From: Orientallactaga sibirica
Taxonomy: Eukaryota; Chordata; Mammalia; Rodentia; Dipodidae
Direction: 5' to 3'
Length of the DNA: 64,000 bases
NCBI GenBank assembly: GCA_036365145.1
Contig: JAEOAD010000025.1
Coordinates: forward strand, 30,017,001-30,081,000
The translations under genes and the position numbers were made by a program. The notes under the pieces were generated by a model. It was given only the letters and a program-made list of their open reading frames with translations. It was not told where the DNA came from and did not search any database. Of the stretch, positions 42,109-54,025 are shown piece by piece (within the stretch, counting starts at the first letter, position 1; every line of letters begins with the position of its first letter).

Positions 42109-42258
42109 TTTGGTTTTTTGAGGTAAGGTGTCACTCTAGCCCAGGCTGACCTGGAATTCACTATGTAGTCTCAGGGTGGCCTTGAACTCACAGTGATCCT
42201 CCTACCTCTGTCTCCAGAGGGCTGGGATTAAAGGTTTGTTCCACCACGCCCGGCTTTT
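42109..42258 (-). mobile_element. B1-type SINE
   Basis: ttggttttttgaggtaaggt to ccaccacgcccggctttt. Confidence 0.92.
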
Positions 42259-43465
42259 CTTTCTTTTTTTAATATGGTGGCTGCTGGCCTCCCTGGCACC
42301 AGGCATGGCTGCACCTACCTCTGAGAACACTGATACCCACTGCTAGGCCCTGTGCCAAGACTACAGTTTCTTGAGTCTTTCTGACTATAAAAAGGCAAGT
42401 CAATCATTTGCTTAAACACCAGCCCAGTAATTTTATCTCCTGCACCCTTGAACAAGAAGCTTGTGTCATGCAGCCCTCCAGCTGGTGAAAAGATCTCCAA
42501 GTCTCGTGATGGAGGGGAGGACAGTACCAGCAGCCCTCTGATTCTCTTCTCTCAAATTTCTGGCCAAAGAGCTTGAGGTAGCCCTCCAAAGAAGCTCTGG
42601 CCCCAAGCTGAGATTTATAGGTTTTCATAGCCAAGGGAGCCAAGTAAGTGAACAAACTAGATGTGGCAACTTGCATATCAGTCATTTCTGTAGTCAGGCC
42701 ACCCTAAAATGAACTCCATTTTACTTTGTTTTAGCCTAAACTGTCTTTCCTTCTTATCGTCCCTTTGGGTCTTTTCTGGACAGTTCCTTCTTTGGGATTT
42801 TTCCATCTGCTGACAAAGATGTTTTAGCTCCTTGGCAATTAGCTCTTACAGTAATTAGTGAACCAGTTCAACTTTTAGATTCTTTTCTACCATATAACGT
42901 ACCATCACCATTGTCCTTGGTCTGTAAGACGTTTTTACAATGATATTTGGTGAGGTAGTAGGCTCAAGTGGAAGTGCTCAGGCCACTTATCCTTCAGGGA
43001 GAACTTTTTAGGAGGGTCATTAGTATCATGCTACAGGCAGCAAGATGGGGTTCTGGAAGGAGAGGAGGGAAGGGAGAGAGAAGGAAAGTGGGGGGGGGTG
43101 CAGAGAGAGCCTTCAGTCCCAAGGAAAAAACCTTAGAGGTTTCTTGGTGGGGAGAAGAGGTATGTTTGGGCATAGGCTAGGAGAGAAATCACAGAGGCAA
43201 TGGTAGAGAGAAATATAAAGGAGCTCTCTGGTCTTCAAGGCTGTTCTCCCACTCGCTCCTGCTCATGGGAGGGGAGAGAGTTGGGGGGCCTTGCTTGTAG
43301 CAACCTGTTGGCTCTCTGCTATATCTGAAGAGGAAGAGATAGAGACAGGCTGCAGGGTTGTTTTCAAGTACTCTGTGACCCAATATGGTCCATTACTATT
43401 GACTCAGAACCCTGAGCCCCTGTGGAGATGCGTGTAAGGACAGACATTGGTCTAAGTGTCTTTTT
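42259..43465. other. Intergenic, no feature seen
   Basis: Unique; purine-rich near 43055-43180. Confidence 0.5.
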
Positions 43466-43620
43466 ATTTTATTTTATTTTTTTTTTGAGGTAGGGTCTCA
43501 CTCTAGCCCAGGCTGACCTGGATTTCACTATGTAGTCTCAGGGTGGCCTTGAACTCATGGCGATTCTCCTACCTCTGCTTCCTGAGTGCTGGGTTTAAAG
43601 TTGTGCACCACCATGCCTGG
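43466..43620 (-). mobile_element. B1-type SINE, first of a three-element stack
   Basis: ctaagtgtcttttt at 43452 and 43621 flank it. Confidence 0.92.
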
Positions 43621-43633
43621 CTAAGTGTCTTTT

Positions 43634-43863
43634 TTTTTTTTTTAAATTATATATATACATATATTTATGAGAGAGAAAGAGGCAGAGAGAAAGAGAGAGA
43701 CACACAGACAGAATGGGCACACCAGGGCTTCTAGCCACTGTAAATGAAGTCCAAGTGCATGCACCCTCTTATGCATCTGGCTTACGTGGGTTCTGGAGAG
43801 TTGGACCAGGATCCTTTGGCTTTGCAGGCAAATGCCTTAACTGCTAAGCCATCTCTCCAGTCC
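43634..43863 (-). mobile_element. DIP-like SINE, second of the stack
   Basis: Next target copy ctaagtgtcttt at 43864. Confidence 0.9.
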
Positions 43864-43875
43864 CTAAGTGTCTTT

Positions 43876-44058
43876 AAAAAAATATTTTATTTTCATTTAT
43901 TTATGAGAGAGGGGAGATGGGCATGCCACCACTGTAAACAAACTCCAGTCACATTTGCCACCTTGTGCATCTGGCTTATGTGGATTCTAGGGAGTCGAAA
44001 CCAGGTCCTTAGCCTTCACAGGCAAGTGCCTTAAATGCTAAGCTATCACTCCAGCCCC
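43876..44058 (-). mobile_element. DIP-like SINE, third of the stack
   Basis: Internal deletion between gggcatgcc and accactgtaaac. Confidence 0.88.
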
Positions 44059-44062
44059 ATCT

Positions 44063-44672
44063 TTTTTTATTAGTTATGGACATACTCAGTGTGTAAACAG
44101 CACATTTTGGTACCATCCTTACCCTCACCCCTGCCCCCTCTTCTGAAGGTACCCTCCTCGTTGGGATGCCAGTTATCCACATGGAGATTGTGGGTCATGA
44201 ATTGTGGGGGTAGCCATCAGTTATGGGGGAGAGGCAAGGTCTGTGTGCATAATGTCCCATCTTGTGGCTCTAACAATCTTTCTGCCCCTCTTCTGCAAAT
44301 TTTCCTGAGCCAGCTTGGGATCGTTTTAGGTCTACTTCAGTGATGAGGTCTAGGGAGCCTCTGTGACTCTGGATCTCTGGCTTGTTAGGAGTTGAGTGTT
44401 CTCTGTGTCTATCTCCTTCACTCTTGTGCTGATACCAGGTTCACCAAGAAAGCAATACTCTTGCTAATTTCCCCAATTCCTCTATGGTTTCATCTGGGGC
44501 TCTGGTGAGGAGCGATGGGCTGATTCTCTCCTCAGGTTCTGTGTCCATCTGCAAAAGAGAAGTAGATTATCCATTGGAGAGTGAAGTCAGCACTGGCTAA
44601 ATGGGATAACCATTATTAGTTTAGAGAGAATTTAATAGGTATAGGCCCTCTTGTAGCCCAAAATTGGTAAAG
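44063..44672 (-). mobile_element. L1 3'-end-like segment, antisense, about 600 bp
   Basis: Diverged copy of 26585-27020; minus strand has gcagaaagattgttagagcc acaagatgggaca-like blocks typical of rodent L1 3' sequence. Confidence 0.6.
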
Positions 44673-44682
44673 CCCCATCTTT

Positions 44683-44892
44683 TTAAATATATATATATAT
44701 ATTTATTTATTTTCAAGGGGAGAGAGAGGTGGGGGTGGAATAGGAACACCAGGGCCTCTTGCCACTGCAAACAAACTCTAGATGCACGTGCCACTTTGTA
44801 CATCTGGCTTTAGTGGGTACTGGGAATAGAACTGGGGCCATCAGGCTTTGCAAGCAAACATTTTTAATCCCCGAGCCATCTCTCCAGCCCCT
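44683..44892 (-). mobile_element. DIP-like SINE
   Basis: (TA)n tail at 44687-44701; ends gagccatctctccagcccc. Confidence 0.9.
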
Positions 44893-45232
44893 AACAGTGT
44901 CTTCTTATGACATAAAGGAAGGTGACCTTTAGGAGGCCTGGGAGTGGTTTATACTGTGCTTGGGACCCGAGATCAAAGTCACCTACATGATTCCTGGAAG
45001 AAGACATAGAGTGGGTATCCTTAGCCTGGACCATGTGCCTCAGTTAAGAACTTTTTAGAACAGGAAATGTGTCCTGTGGCTCTTGAGAAGCATAGGACAG
45101 GTGACAAAGGTGCAGTGACTGATGCACACTGGCACTTCCAGGAGGAAACACACAGCTGGCCTGGAAAGCAGAACTCAGACGCACAGCGAGGTGGGCCAGC
45201 CAAACTCTTCGAGGGAGGCAATGGAAGCCCGG
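44893..45232. other. Intergenic, no feature seen
   Basis: Unique sequence. Confidence 0.45.
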
Positions 45233-45480
45233 GGCTGGGTATGGCTCAGTTAGTAAAGTACTTGTGTAGCATGCATGAAGCCCGGGGCTGGATGGGTGGG
45301 TCAGTTTGTAGAATACTTGTCTGACACACATCAAGCCTTGGATTTGATCCCCCAAACAGTGGAAACCAGGTATGGTTTATACTTGTAATCCCAGGACTTT
45401 GGATGTAGGGGAAGGAGGGAAGGTGATCCTTGGCTACATGGGGAGTTTGAGGCTAGCCTGAGTTACATGAAACCCTATTT
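45233..45480 (+). mobile_element. Tandem ID heads followed by old B1 (B4-like composite)
   Basis: Two ID-type heads, gggctgggtatggctcagtt (45233) and gggctggatgggtgggtcag (45284), then B1-like cttgtaatcccaggactttg to cctgagttacatgaaaccct. Confidence 0.7.
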
Positions 45481-45493
45481 CAAAATAATGACA

Positions 45494-45657
45494 AGCCAGG
45501 CATAGTGGTGCATGCCTTTAATCCAAGCATTTGGTAGGCAGAGGTAGGAGGATCACTGAGAGTTCAAGGCTACCCTGAGACTACATAGTGAATTCCAGGT
45601 CAGCCTAAGCTAGAGTGAGACTCTACCTCGAAAAACCAAGGGAAAAAAAAAAAAAGC
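45494..45657 (+). mobile_element. B1-type SINE with TSD
   Basis: tcaaaataatgaca at 45480 and 45658. Confidence 0.92.
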
Positions 45658-45673
45658 TCAAAATAATGACAAC

Positions 45674-45815
45674 AGCCGGACACACCTTTAATCCCAGCAC
45701 TGGGGAGGCTGAGGTAGTAGGATCCCTGTAAGTTCGAGGCCAGTTTGAGACTACATAGTGAATTCCAGGCCAGTAGAGTGAGACCCTGCCTTGAAAACCC
45801 AAAATAAAAAAAAAA
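45674..45815 (+). mobile_element. B1-type SINE, same target reused
   Basis: agccggacacacctttaatc; aataatgatgacaa follows at 45817. Confidence 0.88.
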
Positions 45816-45831
45816 TAATAATGATGACAAC

Positions 45832-46805
45832 AAAAAGATCCCGGTCACTCTCTCCCACAAAGGCGTGGCTAGGAAACCCTTCTTTCTTCTAGTTTAAACT
45901 TCCACCATGATAATTACAGAATTAGAAATGCATTGAAATGAAGGCAACTCTGGCTTCTTTGGTGAAGTAAACCAGTTTTGGTCAGAAGGAAGCGAGCAGC
46001 CACGTCAAAGAAGGACTATACTTACATCCACCTCCTGAATGGTTGTGTAATTGGCTTCTGGCATGCACAAGAGCTTGAAGAGACACAGCAATGAAGGAAG
46101 TGAATGAGCCAACTGCATTGGCTCCATGCCTGAGGAACACCCTGCTTTCAGGAGAAAAAATTGCACCTTTTGTGCCAACTGTTTGAGCAAGGAAGCCTAG
46201 ACAGATAATGCTTAGAATTCAACAGAAGAACAAGCTGGAAAAGATTAGGCATTTTAAAATGGCATCTCCGATTGTCTTTTGACTGACATTGCATGTTTGC
46301 TTTTGCTCAGGTGATGAGCTAAGGGTGCAAACAAGCCACCTGCATGTTCTAGGAGCACCTGTTTAAATGACACAGAGGCGCATCATCCAGGTAAAGAGGG
46401 TGTGGAACTTGCTACCTCATACTTCCCTCCTGGGCAAATGAAAGCCAGGAGCTAAAAAAAATTAAAAAGTAAAAACAAAATTGTGTCCAGCTCGTTAGGC
46501 AGGGAAATATTTCTGTATTGAGTGAGTCAAACTCCAAATTTTTACTTAGTGCTCTTTCCTGTTCTTGCTAATAACGAGACATGTGACTTTAGTCAATTTT
46601 ACTTCTTTGGAATGGAGAAACAAGCAAGCCAGTTGTCACCGGGTGGACTCACACGTCATAGTTTATTTTGGAGGAAGGGGAAGTCAGGGTGAGGGTCATT
46701 TACTTCATCAGCTTTCTAATCACAGAAGTTAGTCAGGCTAAAAATGGTCCTTAGTCACGCTGCTGTTTGGAAGCTTCTCCACTTCCAAATTCTTGTGCTT
46801 AAATT

Positions 46806-46806
<1 letters not shown>
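45832..46806. other. Intergenic, no feature seen
   Basis: Unique sequence; a weak MIR-like gtgactttagtcaattttac near 46580. Confidence 0.4.

Positions 46807-46808
<2 letters not shown>

Positions 46809-46856
<48 letters not shown>
46809..46856 (+). repeat. (TG)n microsatellite
   Basis: 24 uninterrupted units. Confidence 0.97.
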
Positions 46857-46857
<1 letters not shown>

Positions 46858-47046
46858 GCTATTTTTAACTTAAAATTTCTTCCTTTGACTCTTTTGTGTC
46901 ACTTTTCTCTTCACTTAATTCTTCCCGTTGTCTATTAGTAGAAACAGGGGCAGAAGGGGGCAAGGAAAGTATGAAATCAGTGAAAAACCAGATAGTAGGA
47001 AAAGAAATGGAAAAGAGCCTCTACCCTCTTCGAGAAACCAACGTGC

Positions 47047-47140
47047 GGGACGCAATGGCAGAGCACTTACCTGGCATGTGTGGGGCTCTAGGCTCCATCC
47101 TAGCACCACAAAAAGAAAAAGAAAATAAAGAAACCCGTGG
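47047..47140 (+). mobile_element. ID-type SINE
   Basis: gcaatggcagagcacttacc, ggctccatcctagcaccaca, then (AAAAG)n-like tail. Confidence 0.75.
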
Positions 47141-47261
47141 CCAAATTCAGTCAAATAACAATGAGGGCGGCAGCTTGGGCCTGAGCTCTAAATACAGCCA
47201 GGCGGAGGCGATCAGGAATTTCATGACCTGTCTGTAAACACTAGAAGGTGTGGTGCTTGAC

Positions 47262-47412
47262 TGGCGAGAGAGCTAATAGGCGCTCACTGTGTGCTTACTG
47301 CTCTAATTTTACACATATTAACCCATTTGAGAGGCAAAACAATGCACTAGTCATACACCAATATGATCCTCATTTTTCAGATGAGCAAACCAGCTTACAA
47401 TAGACCGAGGCT
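47262..47412 (-). mobile_element. MIR-type SINE
   Basis: gcgctcactgtgtgcttact, ttaacccatttgagaggcaa and tttttcagatgagcaaacca are antisense MIR in order. Confidence 0.75.
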
Positions 47413-47918
47413 TCTCTACGAGGGACTTTCTGTCCAGCTGCCTCGGCCCCTCCACCTGGGAGCTCCTTTAGGCTTTGCCTCAACTTTTTGGCTCAGAGCC
47501 CCATCTTCCTGTGAATGACAGTGACAGCAGCACAGTGTAATGACCCAGTCACCTCAGCCCCTCAGCCCACTGTGAGACAATTTCTATGAGTAGTCACTGC
47601 CTGCCTGGTGAGCACAAGTTGTAATGAGCCTGTCTCACATGTCACCCATGCCCCAGCTGCGGTGAGCACTGGACCATTTTATTAATCCCGGACTGCTGAT
47701 TTTAGTACTGAATATTTCCTGCCACAGGAAACCCTCCTTTGTAAGAGGACTGGTTTCTGGGTCGTCTCCAAATCCCTCTTGCCTCTTTGGGCAAGGGCTT
47801 TGCATTTCTTCCTTAAGTTCTGGGCTTCCCCATTCCTGGGAACCCAGCTCACGTTCCCCTCTTGGGCATGAGCTCTGTCTTCCTTCTCTAAGTTCTATGT
47901 CTATAATATAGTAAGATT
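47413..47918. other. Intergenic, no feature seen
   Basis: Unique, moderately GC-rich. Confidence 0.45.
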
Positions 47919-47919
47919 T

Positions 47920-48132
47920 AAAAAAATATTTTATTTTTATTTATCTATTATTAGAGATGGGGAGATGTGGGGGCAGGGAGAATGGGTGTGCCAAGGCTTC
48001 CAGCCACTGCAAACAAACTCCAGATGCATGTGCCACCATGTGCATCTGGCTTACATGGGACCTGGAGAATCAAACCTGTGTCCTTAGGCTTTGCAGGCAA
48101 GCACCTTAACCGCTAAGCCATCTCTCCAGCCC
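47920..48132 (-). mobile_element. DIP-like SINE
   Basis: actaaaatctttt after and agtaagatttaaaa before the element are weak TSDs; ends gccatctctccagccc. Confidence 0.92.
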
Positions 48133-48688
48133 ACTAAAATCTTTTTGAACCTTAAAAACAAAACAACAACAAACGACTGGTTTCAGTCTTAGCCTGCTTC
48201 CTTCTTCTTCCCTCCACAGGCTGGAACAATAGGCAAGCTCCCTGAGAGCAGCCAGAAGTACTAAGGGGAAATCTCAACCACACGACCACGGACCCATAGC
48301 CTGGTCGCTGCTCCTGACTGACCGCCAGGGGTGCCACTGGCTCTGCTCCACATTGAAGGGTGCTCTGGGGCCGCAGGGCTCCATAGAGGAAGGACCCAGC
48401 TCATATATTTTTATATATTATATATTATATATTATTGCATGCAGTGTGACCTTGGGGGCAGATCAAGATAAGGGAAGACACCCCTTGCACCTCCTTGGAT
48501 CTGGCTGGCTTGGAGCTTGTTTTTAACCACTTCTTGTCCTGCCTGTTCCACAGATATAGTCTGTGTCTCTCTTGGCCCCAGTGCACTATCTGTCCTGTGA
48601 ACTTCTCTCACTGGACCCTTCTTACCCACATATGTCTGTACCCCTCATTCTATGCATTTGTGCATAATAAAACAATGGAGTGGGGGAC
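48133..48688. other. Intergenic; candidate CTCF-type site only
   Basis: gaccgccaggggtgccactg at 48320-48339; AT-palindromic tatatattatatattatata at 48415. Confidence 0.4.
48320..48337 (+). promoter_or_regulatory. CTCF-like motif
   Basis: ccgccaggggtgccac differs from the CCRSYAGRGGGCGC core at one or two places. Confidence 0.3.
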
Positions 48689-48689
48689 A

Positions 48690-48866
48690 AAAGCGGGGTT
48701 AGAGAGATGGGTCAGCAGTTAAAGGCACTTATTGTAAAGCCTGCCTGTCCAGGTTCAATTCCCCAGCAACAATGTAAAGCTGGATGGCCATTTGCAAGTG
48801 CAGCTGTACACGCGCACACGCGTGTGCACACACACACACACACGAACACAAATAAAGAAATAAAAA
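48690..48866 (+). mobile_element. DIP-like SINE with CA-rich tail
   Basis: gggttagagagatgggtcag; body shortened, acgcgcacacgcgtgtgcac before the tail. Confidence 0.85.
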
Positions 48867-48867
48867 T

Positions 48868-49054
48868 TGGGCTGGAGAAATGGTTTAGTGGTTACAGCAC
48901 TTGCCTATGAAGCCTAAGGACCCAGATTCGATTCCCCAGTACCCAGGTAAGCCAGTTGTACAAGGTGGTATATGCATCTGGATTTTGTTGGCAGTGGCTA
49001 TAGACCCTGGCATGCTCATTCTCTTTCTCACTCTCAAATAAATAAAATATTTTT

Positions 49055-49056
<2 letters not shown>
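48868..49056 (+). mobile_element. DIP-like SINE
   Basis: gggctggagaaatggtttag; inserted at the tail of the previous copy. Confidence 0.9.

Positions 49057-49093
<37 letters not shown>
49057..49093 (+). repeat. (TTAG)n array
   Basis: Nine units linking the DIP tail and the next B1. Confidence 0.95.
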
Positions 49094-49235
49094 TTCGAGG
49101 TAGGGTCTCACTCTGGCCCAGGCTGACCTGAAATTAACTATGTAGTCTCAGGGTGGCTTCAAACTCACGGCAATCCTCCTACCTCTGCCTCCCTAGTGCT
49201 GGGATTAAAGGTGTATGCCTCCATGCCCAGCTTTA
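49092..49235 (-). mobile_element. B1-type SINE
   Basis: tttttcgaggtagggtctca to ctccatgcccagcttt. Confidence 0.92.
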
Positions 49236-50520
49236 CGATATTTTTTAAAAAGAAAGAAAAATTAAAAAGAAAAATCCTCACAGGTATGGAAATATCAGAG
49301 ACCCACCCTCCCACCTCAAAGCCTGTGACAACATTGCTGATCGTGGCCATTATAGAACAGGCTCTGAAATCTCATTCTCCTGCCTCATCTGTTTTCTGAG
49401 CACAGCCCTTACAAAACCTCAAGGCTCAACACAGGTCTGCACACAGCTCCGATGAAATAGGCTCAAGGAGTTGTAGTAGCAGCTCATGTTGGTAAATGTG
49501 CCAGGTAATAAACTAAGGACTTTGCCTATCAGAGGGATTCCTATCAGCATCAGTACACAGGGGAAAGCTGAGATCAGAGTTTATCTGCCCAAGGGCAAGT
49601 CTCTGGGTTTAATCTAGACTCTCTGCCCTTGGCCTCTCTCTAAATTAGAAGTTAGATAAAGCTGAATTGACTCATCTTGTAAAATGGAAACAATTGTGTG
49701 TGTGTGTGTTTTTGGAGGGGGTGGAGGAGTACAGCTACAGAATGGGTTTGGGGTAGATTAATAGAGACACCAAAAGTATCCAGCAAAACAGGAGGAGGCT
49801 GTAGCTGGCTAGGCTCCAAACTGTCAAAACAAAACAGAACAAAAAACTAGTCCAGTTGAAGAACCAGGATGGTAAGCATCCAGTTGTCAATCCTTTAGAG
49901 TGCACTGGCAGAGACTGCTTTCATAGTTTCTTATTCTCCGTCTTCATAAGCTTTCAGCCAAGTCCGGTCCCCAAGAGCCTCATTTAATGTGTGTGTTTAA
50001 CATACTCACCCAGGGGCTGCCTTGGCAGAGAAGCAGAATTACTTAGAGGTAAAAATAGAGAGAGGTGCCATATGACAGTCCTTTCCAAATTCCCCTCACT
50101 CCCACTTGCCATCAGGTTGGGAGGAAATTGCTGAGAGGGTTAGGAGGTTATAGGACTTTTCACAGGCAGGAAATAGGTTTGAGTCAAATTTGTTTCCATC
50201 TTTAGCAACAGGGAGATTCCATGTGACAGCTGGGCAGTGAGTGTGTGACAAGCAGTTCACTAAGATAAAAACAAGTGATAAAGGTGGTTATCTTGAGGAG
50301 AGGATAATAGGAAACAGGGTAATTTGTATTTGCATTTTGTGGGTTTTCTGCGCTTTCAAAATTCAAATGACAAATACATATTACTACCTTACAGTCAGAA
50401 AAAGACCAGTACATTATCAAAATGATCAATGCCTGTGTTGTGTGGTTATTTCCCCTGGGTTGAAACATTCCCTTGTGGAGGGAAAGAGGAGGCTCACCAA
50501 ACACACAAAAAAAGTTACAA
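49236..50520. other. Intergenic; one probable MIR
   Basis: gagtttatctgcccaagggc and ttaatctagactctctgccc (49575-49630) look like antisense MIR; the rest is unique. Confidence 0.5.
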
Positions 50521-50522
50521 GA

Positions 50523-50757
50523 TGTGTTGAAGAGATGGCTTAGTGGTTAAGGTGCTTGCCTGCGAAGCCTAAGGACCCATATTCGATTCACCAGATCCCA
50601 TGTAAGCCAGATGCACAGGTGACGCATGCACAAGGTTACACATGCACACAAGGTGGTGCATGTGTCTGGAGTTCGATTATAGTGGCTGGAGACTCTGGCA
50701 TGCCAGTTTTCTCTCTTTCTCTTTCTCTCTCTCTCTCCCTCTTTCATAAAAAAAACA
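50523..50757 (+). mobile_element. DIP-like SINE, long form
   Basis: Extra internal gcacaaggttacacatgcac; near-TSDs agttacaaga (50513) and gtttacaaga (50790). Confidence 0.92.
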
Positions 50758-50799
50758 GGCCAATCTGTTGGACCTGCCTCAAAAAAAAAAGTTTACAAG

Positions 50800-51258
50800 A
50801 CTCACCAGGCCCCTCCCTGGTTCTGTAAGCAGCTAAGGACTGTTGGGGAAGAGTGGACTTGTAAGGGACATAGTTACCTCCAAGTTCTGCAGGGACTTCT
50901 GGTGACGCAGCTTATACCAGTTGTCACATATGTTGGCATGTGTGACTTTTCGGTATTGCAGATGCCTGTGAGTCACCGTGTTCCTGTAAGCAACCCTGCT
51001 AAACTCAGCAGCTCACTGGGCTGGTCTTGGCTGGAGCCCTTTCTTGGTCTATTGCTGATGCTCTGTCTGGGATGAGCAGGCACTGCTGAGCGTCTTGCTA
51101 GGAAGCGTCATGCAAGCAGCCCGTTTCTCCTGATTATACAGATCTCGGTCCCTTGGGTGTGCCCAGTCACTATATTATTTAAAATATTTCATCATTTTAG
51201 AAGTTTTTTGAGAAGAGAGTGGCGGCAGAGTAGAAAGATATTTTCACAGGAACAGAAA
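50800..51258. other. Intergenic, no feature seen
   Basis: Unique sequence. Confidence 0.5.
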
Positions 51259-51259
51259 T

Positions 51260-51440
51260 GGGGTGCTGGGCGTGGGGGCACATACCTTTAATCCCAACAC
51301 TTGTGGGGCAGAGGTAGGAGGATCATCATGAGTTCGAGGCCACCCTGAGACTACATTGTGAATTTCAGGTCAGCCTGGGATAGGGTGAGACCCTACTTCA
51401 AAAAACCAAGATAAAATAAAATAAATAAATAAAAATAAAT
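51260..51440 (+). mobile_element. B1-type SINE with (AATAA)n tail
   Basis: tgctgggcgtgggggcacat to accctacttcaaaaaacc. Confidence 0.92.
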
Positions 51441-53036
51441 TAGTGTTCAAGACATGAAAGATGAGATAATCAGACAACATAAAAATAAATTTTCAGAAGC
51501 TTGAGCAGACTATATTTTCAATGTTTGTTATAAAATTTTATCATTTGCTTCTCTGAGATGATAAATCCAACTAATTTTAGAATGGTAATACCCAATAAAC
51601 ATTTGACTACTCCAGAGGAAAGAGCAGAGAGCCATAACAAGTATTTATTGGACAGCTACTATATGCCAGGCATCAGGCCAAGACTTGAAGTTATTATAGC
51701 CAACCTGGCCCCTGGCACAACGGAATGTTCTCTCTGGAAGGGAAGACAGACAAACATTCAGACAAATAGCTTTGGAAACAAAAAAGAGCTGCAAAAACCA
51801 AAACAACAACAAAAAGTCACAACACAGGTGCTGTGGTGAGGAAAGTACCTGCTGTGAGTGAAGGGGTTGGCTGGAGGAGGGGGACTAGAAAAGCGCTAAG
51901 GCAATGAAACCATTGTGAGCCCCGAGGAGAGAAAAAGGGACTGAAGAAAAGCAGTTTGACTTAGGTGAAGTGTCGTACAAGGAGGGCTATAGCACAAGGT
52001 GGGTTGGAGAAAACTGGCACGTTTGTAACCCAGCTCAACTGTGTGGGCTTCTTTGATTTCCCTGAGCAAAGCAAGTCATTTTCTTCTCAGTTTGGCAGCA
52101 TCTCACTTCCGTCTCCTGCAGCTTCTGCGTGGTCCTCTACCTTCACTTTGTGTCTGGCCTTTTCAGTAGATTAATAGCTCCTTCAGGTCAAGACGATGTA
52201 TCTTTATTTGTCAGTAATTCTTTGGTGTGTATATATGATGCGTGTGTGTGTGTGCGCATGCACGCGTGTGTGCATGCCGTGTCATGTGCTGGAGGTCAAA
52301 GTGATGTGGGTGCTCCTCTGGTGTTGTCTAGGGGTTCAAGTTCGTTCCTTAAGGAAAACAAAGGATTGAAGGCCCCAGGACAGACAGAAACTCAAGAGCT
52401 ATGGAGAAAATGAAGACGACTGCTTTATTGTAAACAAAAGTTCCATTAGGATAGGAGGGGGCCCAGAGCTGAGCAGGCTCGCGCACGGTTCTATTTTTTT
52501 TTAGGGTTGCCCACTCTCCCTCTTCCCACCCCTTATGCTAATGAAGGATCCAGTTCTTTCTGTCAAAGAGCTTTTCCCTTTGTCTGGCTGAGTGTTTGTT
52601 TCTGCCCAGTCTGCATAAGCTCAGCATCCAGCCACCCTCAGACGGGGTGGGGGGAAGAGTCAGCTGGCATGCAAGAGCCTGGCCCTGGCTACAGAGGCCA
52701 TGGTGGTGACTGATGGCACCCTGCTGTGGCCCCAGGGCCTGGAGTTGGAGGGCTACCCAGCAGGACCTAGGCAGGCTTGGGCAGCATGTGGTGGAGCCTG
52801 CATCCACCCGAGGGCCACAAGGCAGGGCATCTGGGTGTTGGGGAGGTGGAGGAAGGGGCATCCTTCTGCTTGCTGGGTTAGTCTAGCGGGAAGCTGGGAC
52901 AGCAGGGTTTGGAGTGTGCCCTCAGAGAGTGTTGGCCTCCCCTCCCCTCCACACCCCATGCACCTGAGACACTGAGCTAGAGAGGGATCAAAGAAGCCAT
53001 CCTATGTCATCAGGCAGACTGGGCCCTAAGAGTAAA
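51441..53036. other. Intergenic; MIR scrap and TG/CA tract
   Basis: gtatttattggacagctact and atatgccaggcatc (51636) are MIR/L2-like. Alternating TG/CG/CA at 52237-52282 could adopt Z-DNA. 52440-52980 is GC-rich and unidentified. Confidence 0.5.
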
Positions 53037-53038
53037 AA

Positions 53039-53250
53039 GCAGGAGGGTGGAGAAATGTCTTAGCAGTTAAGGTGTTTGCCTGAGAAGCCTATGGACCCAG
53101 GTTCAATTCCCCAGTATCCACATAAGCCAGATGCACCCATCTGGAGTTTTGTTTGCAGTGGCTAGAGGCCCTGGCATGTCTGTTTTCTCTTTCACTATCT
53201 TCTTCTTTCTTTCTCCCCCCTCCCCTGAAAATAAATAAATAAATAAAACT
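53039..53250 (+). mobile_element. DIP-like SINE
   Basis: gggtggagaaatgtcttagc to aaataaataaataaataaaa. Confidence 0.92.
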
Positions 53251-53317
53251 TTTTTTTTTTTAGAAAAACAGGGCTGATCTTGCAATTTTTTTCTTTTAAT
53301 CTGACTTTTTTTTTGAA

Positions 53318-53543
53318 TTTTTTGTTTATTTATTTATTTATTTGAAAGCCACAGACAGAGAGAGAAGGAGACAGATAGATAGAGAATGGGCACGCCAGGA
53401 CCTCCAGCCACTACAAATGAACTCCAGATGCATGCGCCACCTTGCGCATCTGGCTTAAGTGGGTCCTGGGGAATCAAGCCTTGAACCAGGGTCCTTAGGC
53501 TTCATAGGCAAGCGCTTAGCCACTAAGCCATCTCTCCAGGCCC
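53318..53543 (-). mobile_element. DIP-like SINE
   Basis: ttatttatttatttatttga to gccatctctccaggcccc; has a repeated aatcaagccttgaaccaggg. Confidence 0.92.
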
Positions 53544-53559
53544 CTGCTCTTACAATTTC

Positions 53560-53965
53560 TAATTTGATAGATAACAGAGAAGGATTGACCTCTCATTATC
53601 TCTTGCCTAAAGGAGTTACCTAAAATCTGTTTTTCCATAAACAACCTGAGTCTCTCCCTGGGAAAGAGCATTCCTGGAAGTTTTAAATCTGATCCTGGCA
53701 TTGTGGTTGGTTAAGCTCAGCCCCAAGTCAGGCCCCATTCTGAATCTACAAATGACCCCAATTTGGGTCACAGGGTGGGCTTTACACATGGCAGGAGCTC
53801 TCTGTACTTCCTCCTCTTTCCTTCTCTTAATCGAATAAAGTCTCTATAAATCTTGCCCTCTGGTCTGTGAATTTCAAGTCTTTAAATTCATAAGACAAGA
53901 ATCCAGGGACACCTCAAATTTATTAGTGTGCCAGTGAGGAACCCCAAAATTCCCATTTTGGAACC
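53560..53965 (+). mobile_element. ERV LTR copy 1
   Basis: cctggcattgtggttggtta, ggcaggagctctctgtactt, gaataaagtctctataaatc and ctggtctgtgaatttcaagt: a U3/polyA-signal/R-U5 layout, repeated in diverged form downstream. Confidence 0.65.
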
Positions 53966-54025
53966 CAAGGCTTCATACATGCTCGACAGGTGCTCTTTCA
54001 GCTGAGCTACGTCCCTTGCCCCTTA
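53966..54025 (-). mobile_element. ID-type SINE fragment
   Basis: aaggcttcatacatgctcga caggtgctctttcagctgag: antisense ID head (agctcagctgaaagagcacc). Confidence 0.7.

Noticed and set aside
47041..47240. Coding-like frame RDAMAEHLPGMCGALG
   Set aside because: It is the translated head of an ID SINE, not an exon.
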